Below are positions 56,420 through 64,000 of a DNA stretch of 64,000 bases, in pieces. The position numbers and the translations under genes were made by a program. Numbering within the stretch: position 1 is the first letter of the stretch; each line of letters begins with the position of its first letter. The stretch lies in assembly GCA_002102555.1 (NCBI GenBank), contig MCFL01000037.1:1-64000 (forward strand), in the 5' to 3' direction. Source of the DNA: Catenaria anguillulae PL171. Taxonomy: Eukaryota; Blastocladiomycota; Blastocladiomycetes; Blastocladiales; Catenariaceae. A model generated the notes under the pieces. The model searched no databases and was not told the origin of the DNA. It saw only the letters and a list, made by a program, of their open reading frames with translations.

Positions 56420-57483
56420 ACCCGTCCAATGGCCAGCCAGTGTGTCGTTTATGTTGCTACTACCAGTCCATGAGCCATCTTGCCTGCTGACCCGCAAAGT
56501 CGATCTCTTGTCGCCAAAGAGCACCCGGGCACGCCCGCCTGCTCATTCGCCCCGCCTGGTCCGGCCTGGTCCCCATTCCTTGTCCCGCCTTGCCTCGCCT
56601 GGTCCCCATACCTGGTCCCGCCTTGTTCCGCCTTGTTCCGCCTTGCCCCAACTGGCCCCGCCCTGCCCGCCCGCGCACGCATGCCTTATCGCCCTTTCGC
56701 AGTCGAGATCGAAAACACTTGATTCTTGGAAACTTGAGCTTGTCGGTGTCTGCAACCCAAAGAAAACAACAGGAGGGAGCGGACACACCACAACACCCGA
56801 AGGCTGGTTCCGAAGTGGTGGTCCCTATTGCAGAGCCGCAGCTCACTCCAAAAAAAGCTCATGAGCACAAGAACGGCCCCAGAGACAGGGAAAAGGAGAG
56901 CAGAATGCAGAGCAGCACATGAGTGGTCATGAATGCAATGGGCAGTTCGCGAGTCCAACCCAATGTGGAGCCATGTCATTCTCATCAAACCACACATTGC
57001 ACACAACTCGAGGCGCGTCTGGATAGGCTGTACTCCAAGAGGCTGAATGGAATCCAGACAATGTGTGAATGAAAAGCCCAAGAGCATAAAACTCTCCTTT
57101 TTAGGATTGCGGCTGGAGATACGTTACCGTGGGCGTGAAGCATCCAAAGCAAACTCCAAACCGCTCGCACTGTCATGCTCATCCACCAAAACCAAAAAGA
57201 CCGCACTTGGATTGTCGACGAAATGCATGGCTGTTGCGCAGACACCCGCCGTTGATTCGAACCCTTGGTACCTGTATCCTTGATGCTGCTGCTTTACTCC
57301 CGGTCCCGATCCCGATCCCATCGCCAATGGTCGTCTGTAAACTGAACGCGACTGTGGAAAACACGCGAACGACGAGAACATGGGAAGAATGGGGCTGTGA
57401 GAAGTAATAACAACATCCAATGAGTGGCGTCCAAACGGCAATTGAAAAAAAAACGTATTGCACAGGGTACGAAGATGATTTCA
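56420..57483 (-). repeat. right arm of 1,064-bp inverted repeat
   Basis: Reverse complement of 43040-44103 over its full length, with a few substitutions. It contains the same conserved open frames and the G-rich minisatellite in opposite orientation. Confidence 0.92.
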
Positions 57484-58785
57484 ACGGTTTAATGGCAGCA
57501 GCACAAGTGACATATACCTACCCAGACGCGTGTCCCACTTGTTTGTCGTCAGCACGACCCAGACGTAAAATAGTTGAGTACGGAGTACTCCTGGTTTCCG
57601 TTCCAGGGGTCCGTACGTGTTTAACAAGCGTCTCATCCAACAGTGCATCCTGTCCTGCATCCTCCCTACCGATTCCGCCCCTATACCACGAAACTAACTA
57701 AACACCAGACCGGTTACAAGGATCGAGGCATCTTCTCATTGATCAGTGTGTGTGTGTCAGATGACGTAGTAGGCGATTTTTTTGATGTCCATGTCTGTGT
57801 CTGTGCATTGACGAATCAATTGTTCCGAGTCTCGCTGACGTTCCATGACGTTGACCGGCGGATACAACGGTCGTTTGAGGAACCCATGAGTCGTGGCGCA
57901 TTGGTCAAAAGCAGACATGTTAGGTGTGTCGTCTGGTCTGCTGTTGATTTTCACGGTCATGGTCAGCTCGTCTTTGCTGCACTCGGGCTTGCGGGCAAGG
58001 ATCGTGCAACGCTCTTCTTGCGGGCAAAGGCAGGCTGTCCATCTTGCAGATCTAAGAATGTTTCTTTGCCTTGACGCATTCACCACAACTAGGCCACAAC
58101 GCTGGAATATGGAGGCCAACCTTTTTTCCTAACCGCGCCGCTGATCAGGTAAATAATGTACCTTCTCCTGTATCAAAAGGTATGGCGACAGCCAAATTTG
58201 CTCCAGCACATAGGGGGAATTCGTTGACCCGCTGAATGACGGTCATCCTGCCCAGCTTTCGTGCGGTCTCCTCGAATCTCTTCTGCGTCGGCGACACTCA
58301 TTCGAAGGCCACCGCTGCACTGGCACCAGCGGCTGCCGCTCAACTCTCAATTTCGCGGCCGACTGTACATATTGGTGATGACATGCAAGGTTTGGATTCC
58401 CCGCCGTAGGCAAATGGGAACGCGAGGTGTTGCACGGCCGTCGGAACAAGACTGCTTTGAAGTGTAAATAACTCGGCGCTTAGGTAAATATCTCATGGCT
58501 CGGATGAGGTTTGGCAGGATCGCGTGTCTTCATATACGTTGTGGCAGAACAATAAATACAACGTTGAATGTTTGTCGTTCCTGTTTGAGCAGAAGAAGTG
58601 CAGGTTGATGGCGGCCTTGGCGCAACGCCAACGGCTGTCAGTGACGGCGGTCGCCCGGCCGCCGACAAGGGAAAAATGCACAGAAAATGAAGGAGGATAA
58701 ATAATTGTAAGTATACTTACACAATAAAACAAAAGACCAAATGGTGAAACCAACCAACCCGCGTATCCTGCGCCTTGCGAGACCT
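57484..58785. other. right flank of the element, no clear gene
   Basis: 1.3 kb between the inverted repeat and Nup54. A 120-codon minus-strand frame (57757-58119) lacks an ATG and any family signal; other frames are shorter. It may hold remnants of older insertions. Confidence 0.35.
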
Positions 58786-60394
58786 TCAATAATACATGCG
58801 ACTCCGCTTGAACGAGGGCCCGTCGCCCGTGGCCGCCCCACTCGGGCCAACCCTCTCCATATCCGTCACCAAAGCTCTCTCAATGCGATCCATCTCCTTC
58901 TTGTCCTTGCCGACCACATCCACAATGTACGCAATTCCCTTGTCCTGATTGGCCAACACTTGCACGACCTGCTGCTCATCTGCAAGCGTCAACCCACCAC
59001 TCACCTGACCGTGCTTGCCACCCTCAACACGCCCATCTGGCACCTGCTCGACCTGCCGCCACAGCGCCTGCAACCTGGCCATCAACGGCAACTCGTCGCC
59101 GGCCGCGCCATCCGCACTCCCGCGTGCCGCCAACGTGGCCGCTGCGGCATCAATGGCCGCGCGCACATTAGCCTCGTCGGGCCGTAACGGTGTGCCCTGA
59201 TTCAACAACACATGCAACTGGACCATCATGCTCAGCACGCGCATGGCGCTAGCCGCCAATTTGCGCCGGACCTCGGCCATTTCGGCCACATTCTCTGCTG
59301 CGTGCCTGGCTTGCAACTTGTCGAGCGTGACGGCGATTTCGGCCAGGCGCACGCGCATGTTCATGAAATGTTGGTCTTGGGCCTTTGCGCGGCGCTCGAG
59401 CGCAGGGAAGCCAATGGCAAGTGCGGGCACCAGCGTGGATGGGTCCGGGTTGTTGCGCGCGGCGTGGAGTAGAGCGTGGCGTCGTCGAGCGGGCCGGGCG
59501 CGTACTTGTTGACGTCCGACGGGTGACCACATTGTAAAAGTAGTGTTTGAATTGACAGGTGGGCGACGAGGGGTCCCAGGCTTCTTTGAGGGATTGCAGG
59601 ACAGATTCAGGGGTCGTGGGCAAGGGTTGGTGTGGGTCTGTAAAAATAGGGATAGGTGTCAATGCTTGTTGAGATGTTTCCGGAAACAAGTGTGCGCATC
59701 GTACATCCAGCGGGAACGGTCAACACGGGCGCTTGCTGTTGTTGCTGCTGCTGGCTCATCCCAAATCCCAAGTTTGTCGTTGTTGTCGCGCCAAACCCAC
59801 CCGTCGTTGCTCCAAACCCGCCAAATCCAGCGGGCTTTGCCGCGGTCGACACGCCCGCGGCCGCTCCGAATCCGGCCCCGCCAAACGCAGGCGTCACTGT
59901 CAATCCCGCAGGCTTGCTCGCGGCCGGGCCACCAAACGCAAATGAATTGCCCGCCGCACCTACACCTGTCGACGCTGCAGGCGCGCCAAAGCCGCCAAAC
60001 GAGGCGCCGCCCGCCGTCGCGGCAGGCTGTTGTGGCCTGCGACGTTGCGCCAAAGCCGCCAAATGCACTTGCAGCAGGTGCGGGCTGCTGAGATTGCGAG
60101 GTGGCACCGAATCCGCCAAAGCCGCCGGCAGCGGCGCCTGGTTGTTGGGGCTGCGCACCGCCGCCAAATAGGGTCGAGGGCGTGGTGGCTGCGGTGGAAG
60201 CAGCGGGGGCGCCAAAGCCGCCGAAAGCGCCCGGTTGCGAGGCGGCGGGGGCAGCGCCAAATGCTGGGGCGCCAGCGGGTTTTGCGGCCGCACCGAGATT
60301 GAAGTCTGCGACGAGATGATGGGTGGATCAGTTGGGCAAGCGAATGTTACAACGAGTGGACGGGCGTGCCAAGGTGTGACATACTGAAGGCCAT
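58786..60394 (-). CDS. NUP54: nucleoporin Nup54/Nup57 (FG repeats plus coiled coil), with frame slips
   Basis: Nup54 (yeast Nup57) is a channel nucleoporin of the Nup62 complex. Exons: 60385-60394 (MAF plus one base), 59705-60305, 58786-59637 (complement). The FG part shows GFG, AFGG and FGGFG repeats, then an QQQQQ stretch and LTVPAGY. The structured part begins with LKEAWDPSSPTCQFKHYFYN, typical of the family. It continues with NKYAPGPLDDATL, NNPDPSTLVPALAIGF, a coiled coil (RRAKAQDQHFMNMRVRLAE, DKLQARHAAENVAEM), and MVQLHVLLNQGTPLRPDE. Three frame changes (about 60040, 59520 and 59470) fall in conserved blocks without room for introns, so they are likely sequence errors. Confidence 0.87.
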
Positions 60395-60679
60395 TGAAAT
60401 CAAAAACCACGGGAGTAGATGGAGAAGACCGACTGGATCGATTGCCGAGGGTCGGATTCCAGAATGCGTCCATTGAGATTGTGAATGGCGTCCACAAAAT
60501 GTGGGTGACGAGTTGGTGTTGGTGGGTTGACAGCAATGTGCAGTGTGGAGACGCATCACGTGTTCTCGACTGAGCTGCCTGCATCGTTGATCTGTGCTCT
60601 CTCCAGACACACCCAATACGCTGAAGGCTCGCATACTCACAGATGCGCGCAACAATGATACGCCATATTTGCCAAAGCC

Positions 60680-62841
60680 ATGAAGCATACGACCAACATG
60701 AAGAGTTCCGGAAAGAAGCCATCCCACGGCGCCCCCGCCAAGCGCCGTGGCCAACCTTTCGCAAAGTACTCCACATCCAAACCCAAGCCCAAGCCTTCGC
60801 CCGACGCGGCCCTTGCCGCCCTCGACCACGACTTGTTGACCTCTGTCTCGCAACATGCCGTATTCCGTGACCTTCTTGCTCCTCGCATCGTACGTATGTC
60901 CCCCACTTCACGAGCGGATCCCAACCCATTGAGCTAATCAACGGATTTATCTCCGTACACATACACAGCACGCCGCCCTCAAATCACTGCAAGGCTCGCA
61001 AAGAAATCCACCGACTTTGAATCCCAACGCCTATCACGCAAACTCAAATCTATGGCCGCCGCCGCCAACTCGGACGATACCCGCAAACTCGAAACGAAAA
61101 TCCACGCACTCAAACACTTTGCCTGCGCGACGGTTGCACACACGTGGCTGGCACAAGCGCTTGCAAAGCACAAGCACTTGCGCGTGCTTGTGCCGCTGGT
61201 GCCTGCCGCCACTGCCGTGGCCGAGCCCGAACCCATTGATGAGGAGACGGCATCGCTCGTCAAGGGATCCAAGGTGTACTTGAGCGGCATCAAGGCGGAC
61301 GTGTTGGATCCGCTGGCAAAGGCCGTGGTGGAGGCTGTGGGTAAGATGCCGCAGACCAACAAGCGGATGAGTCGGCGTCTGGATCCGACAGCGTTGTGGA
61401 TTCCGAGTCGTCGGTCGATGATGACGAGGGAAGTGACGTGGAATGGTCGAGTGGCGAGGTGGACGAGGCATCGGGTACCATTCGCTCCTCTGCGCGCGGT
61501 GACGCCAGCGATACGTCGAGTGACAGTGATGACGATGGCGTGTTGCGCGCGATTCCCGATGAGGACGAGTTGAGGCAGATTTTGATGCAGGCCGGTGACG
61601 GTTCGTTCGAGGAGGTGCCGCAGGGGGCCAGTGAGAGCGAAGATGACGATGAGGAGCAAGGGGAGGATGTTGAGTGGTCAAGCGGCGAGTTGGACAACGC
61701 CGGCGATTCGGATCGTGAATTAGCTTCCGAAAGCGACGATTCCGGAAGCGACGATGGTGTGCTGCGCTCAATCCCCGATCAAGATGAGCTGCGCGCCATC
61801 CTCGCGGGTGGGTTGGCGTCCGATGCGTCCTCGGATAGCAATGACCAAGACGATGACGAGGAGGAAGCGGAGTGGTCCAGTGGGGAACTGACGGCACCAG
61901 CCATGTTGTGCCTTCCGACTCGGATTCAGAAACGACGACGACGGGGTACTGCGCTCAATCCCCGACCCAGAAGAACTCGCCGCCATTCTCGCTGCCCAAT
62001 CCGAAGCGCGCGACACATCAGGCAGCGACGGCGACACTGAGCATGACGATGACGACGAGGATGCCATGGACGTGGATTCGAACCCGGCCCCTTCACTCAA
62101 GCGCAAACGCAAGGCCGCCGCGGATCCGGCACCGACTCGTAGTGACAGGCCGCCGGTCAAAAAGCAGCGCACTGACGGCGGCGCACCCAAGGGCACAAAG
62201 TCCGGTGCTGCAGGTGCTGGAGGAAAGCCGCAGCAGAAAAAGAAAAAGAACCGACCGGGCCAGGCCCAGCGCAAGCAGTATGTCACCTGTCCCATTTTTT
62301 TTTTTTCTTCATTCTCATGTCTTGGTCTCACCAACTGTGTGTCGTGTAGAAATTCCTTGAAGCCCAACGCGCCGCCGGTCTGCTTCCACCTGATCAAGAC
62401 CCGCTCGTCAAGCGCCAAAAGGCTCGGGAAGCTGCGGCCGCAGCTGCAGCGGCATCCAATGCCCGCGGCGGCCGTGGCGCCAGCCGTGGTGGTGGAACGG
62501 CCGGTCGCGGTGGATTTGCTGCATCCCGAGGTGGTCGTGGGGCACCCGCTGCTGCCGGTGGCCGTGGTGGCGGATTCGGCTCGTCATCGCGTGGGCTCCT
62601 CAATCCACGGGACGTGGTGGTGGATTTGGCGCGTCGCGCGGCGGGGGAGCACGAGGAGGAGGGGCAGCGGGTGACCGGCCAAGGTTTTCTCGTCCAGCGG
62701 CGCCTCGGCCGCCGACAAAGAAGGACAATGAGGGCCCCTTGCATCCGAGTTGGGAGGCAAAGCGGTTGGAAAAGGAGCGGCTTGAGGCGGTCAAGAAGGC
62801 AGCGGCGGGCAAGCCAAAGCTTGTCGTGTTTGATGATTGAA
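60680..62841 (+). CDS. BUD22: BUD22-family ribosome-biogenesis protein with triplicated acidic module
   Basis: Bud22 (human SRFBP1) acts in 40S subunit maturation in the nucleolus. Exon 1 is 60680-60893; exon 2 starts at 60969. The N-terminal helical region matches the family (KSTDFESQRLSRKLK, ETKIHALKHF). The middle is very acidic and contains three copies of a module with the core 'DGVLR(A/S)IPD..EL..IL' (near 61540, 61760 and 61950), two preceded by EWSSGE. A basic stretch, KRKRKAAADP, follows, then an intron near 62281-62349, a Gly/Arg-rich tract, and the C-terminal signature LHPSWEAKRLEKERLE...KLVVFDD. Frame slips at about 61340-61390 and 61910-61940, and an unresolved phase at the 62280 intron, are probably sequence errors. 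Other Bud22 proteins, as I recall, lack the triplicated module. Confidence 0.82.
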
Positions 62842-62905
62842 GCGGTCGAGTGTGAGTCTTAAGAATTTGTACATATATACGAAAGTGACCATAAACAGCT
62901 ACTAA

Positions 62906-64000
62906 CTACACGGCCACATACTGGTCTGGGGAGCTAGCGGATGATTCCAAGGCACTAATGTGCAACCCTCTTGGTGCTCTCTTGACGCCGTAAAACTCGC
63001 GAACCGTCGTCTCTCCCAAATACTCACCCGACAAGCTCGCGCCCGTGGCCTTGTCAATCTTGACCCGCACGTACTTGCCCTTGACTCCCTCCACCTCGGC
63101 AGGCAACTCAAAGTGCACCTTGAGATTGTTCTCTGCCCTCCCCGCCCACTGCCTCCTTCCCTTCTGTTCGGCCTCTGCACTGCCTCGCCGACTCAATCCC
63201 TCCACCAGCACCAACTGTTCGCCCCCGACCAACTCGCGCTGATGCTTGGCCTTTGCCGTTTCAAAATGCGCCTCGATAATCTCTGCCAGCCTCTTGTGCT
63301 TGACCTCGTCGGGCACATTGTCAACATACTTGCGATGCGCATGCGTCTTTTCGCGCATCGAGTAAGCAAACATAAACGCCTGGTCGTACCCAACCTGGCG
63401 CATCAAGCTGACCGTATCTGCATGCTCGGCCTCGGTCTCGTCACAAAACCCGGCAATAATGTCGGTACTGAGCGCCACATTGGGGAGAATGGCACGCATG
63501 CGATCCACCAGTGCCATGTACGCGTCACGCGAGTACCCGCGTCGCATGCGCGCAAGCATGGACGTGGACCCGGATTGCGCGGGCATGTGGATTTGGTTGG
63601 CAATGTTTGCATGTGCTTTGATCACGTGCAGCAGGTCGTCGGGGAATCTTTTGGGTGCGGTGACGTGAAGCGAATGCGGAGTTCTGGGTCGACGGCCGCA
63701 CGCGGTCGAGCAGTTCGGCAAACCGCAAACCGCCCGGTGGCGCTTGTAGATGGTTGAAAAGCCCGGGGCCAGTGAGGCGCCAATGTCGGTGGACGAGGCA
63801 GATGACGTGTCGCGGTACGAGTTGACGTTTTGTCCCAGCAACGTCACTTCGCGAATGCCCTGGTCGGAAAGGCGGCGGACTTCGTCGACAATGGATGTGA
63901 TGGGCCGCGAGCGTTCGGTGCCGCGGGTAAAGGGGACAATGCAGAAGGCGCACATGTTGTTGCAGCCGCGCATGATGGAGAGGTGTGCAGAGATGTTGTC
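62906..64000 (-). CDS. CDK5RAP1: CDK5RAP1/MiaB-type tRNA methylthiotransferase (5' end beyond the window)
   Basis: This radical-SAM enzyme adds 2-methylthio to i6A37 of tRNAs, in mitochondria in animals. The frame is open through the right edge (NISAHLSIMRGC). The radical-SAM cluster motif is CNNMCAFC (CxxxCxxC), followed by PFTRGTERSRP, EVTLLGQNVNSYRD, MPAQSGSTSMLARMRRGYSR, ALSTDIIAGFCDETE, AYSMREKTHA, a C-terminal TRAM domain and a short tail. The segment between about 63620 and 63800 shows the expected blocks (GGLRFAELLD, PELRIRFTSPHPKD) in two other frames, flanking an AAAA run, so at least two one-base indels are likely. The N-terminal UPF0004 domain lies outside the window. Confidence 0.92.
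   Translation of the reverse strand, partial: DNISAHLSIMRGCNNMCAFCIVPFTRGTERSRPITSIVDEVRRLSDQGIREVTLLGQNVNSYRDTSSASSTDIGASLAPGFSTIYKRHRAVCGLPNCSTACGRRPRTPHSLHVTAPKRFPDDLLHVIKAHANIANQIHMPAQSGSTSMLARMRRGYSRDAYMALVDRMRAILPNVALSTDIIAGFCDETEAEHADTVSLMRQVGYDQAFMFAYSMREKTHAHRKYVDNVPDEVKHKRLAEIIEAHFETAKAKHQRELVGGEQLVLVEGLSRRGSAEAEQKGRRQWAGRAENNLKVHFELPAEVEGVKGKYVRVKIDKATGASLSGEYLGETTVREFYGVKRAPRGLHISALESSASSPDQYVAV

Larger units (their letters stand above)
43040..57483. mobile_element. candidate large DNA transposon or composite, 14.4 kb, with 1,064-bp terminal inverted repeats
   Basis: The outer ends read TGAAATCATC at the left and its reverse complement GATGATTTCA at the right; sequence identity stops abruptly at both outer and inner boundaries of the repeats. 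Between the arms are a dead DDE transposase, an intact SR-rich gene, a 1,584-residue protein with transposase-like blocks, two small unknown genes, direct repeats and a paired hairpin. The flanking genes (Fab1, Nup54) are ordinary single-copy genes. No target-site duplication is visible (left flank ...CAAAGTGA, right flank ACGGTTTA...), so two independent insertions of a 1-kb repeat in opposite orientation remain possible. Confidence 0.6.

Noticed and set aside
43040..57483. Fungal Starship element
   Set aside because: No DUF3435 tyrosine recombinase at an end, and Starships lack long terminal inverted repeats.
57757..58119. 120-codon minus-strand open frame right of the element
   Set aside because: No ATG, no recognisable domain, no splice support.
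1..64000. tRNA, rRNA, CRISPR arrays or bacterial operons
   Set aside because: None seen; gene structure, introns and families are eukaryotic nuclear throughout.

Overview
This window is nuclear DNA from a GC-rich eukaryote with compact genes and short introns (about 40-110 bp, mostly GT-AG). The best fit is a zoosporic, flagellated fungus, most likely Blastocladiomycota. That is an inference from fungal-type genes (NmrA-like reductase, SNF4, Fab1, BUD22), a SPAG17/PF6 axonemal gene that only flagellated lineages keep, and a protein built of Trp-Trp repeats of a kind I recall from Allomyces/Catenaria-like genomes. No prokaryotic features, rRNA, tRNA or CRISPR were seen.

Left part (1-31 kb), mostly single-copy housekeeping genes: a sirtuin (5' end cut off), an NmrA-like reductase (-), an unrecognised disordered protein (-), SPAG17 (+), APC10 (-), a seven-helix membrane protein (+), a disordered protein (-), a DusA-like barrel that has lost its catalytic cysteine (-), a long Ser/Gln/Pro-rich locus (+), a WD40 protein (-), a Trp-Trp repeat protein (+), and a decayed copy of a gene whose intact paralogue lies in the mobile region.

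Middle part (31.9-42.7 kb): DCN1 (-), the AMPK gamma subunit SNF4 (+), and the PI3P 5-kinase Fab1/PIKfyve (+) with FYVE, chaperonin-like and PIP-kinase domains.

Right-centre part (43.0-57.5 kb), the accessory region and the most interesting stretch. Two nearly identical 1,064-bp inverted repeats (43040-44103 and 56420-57483) enclose 12.3 kb. Inside are a dead DDE (Harbinger/PIF-like) transposase between about 235-bp direct repeats, an intact three-exon SR-rich gene, a 1,584-residue protein with a coiled coil, a transposase-like 'DYPVENAHSRIRR' block and a PHD/RING-like finger, and two small unknown genes. It looks like a large non-canonical DNA transposon of about 14.4 kb or a nested composite; no target-site duplication is obvious.

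Right end (58.8-64 kb): nucleoporin Nup54 (-), BUD22-family ribosome-biogenesis protein (+), and CDK5RAP1/MiaB-type tRNA methylthiotransferase (-, running off the right edge).

A general caution: several conserved genes (SPAG17, Fab1, Nup54, BUD22, CDK5RAP1, the Trp-Trp repeat gene) change reading frame by one base with no room for an intron, often beside short homopolymers. The simplest explanation is residual one-base indels in the assembly. Exon joins were read by eye and may be off by a base or two; where I give joins, the exon phases sum correctly.
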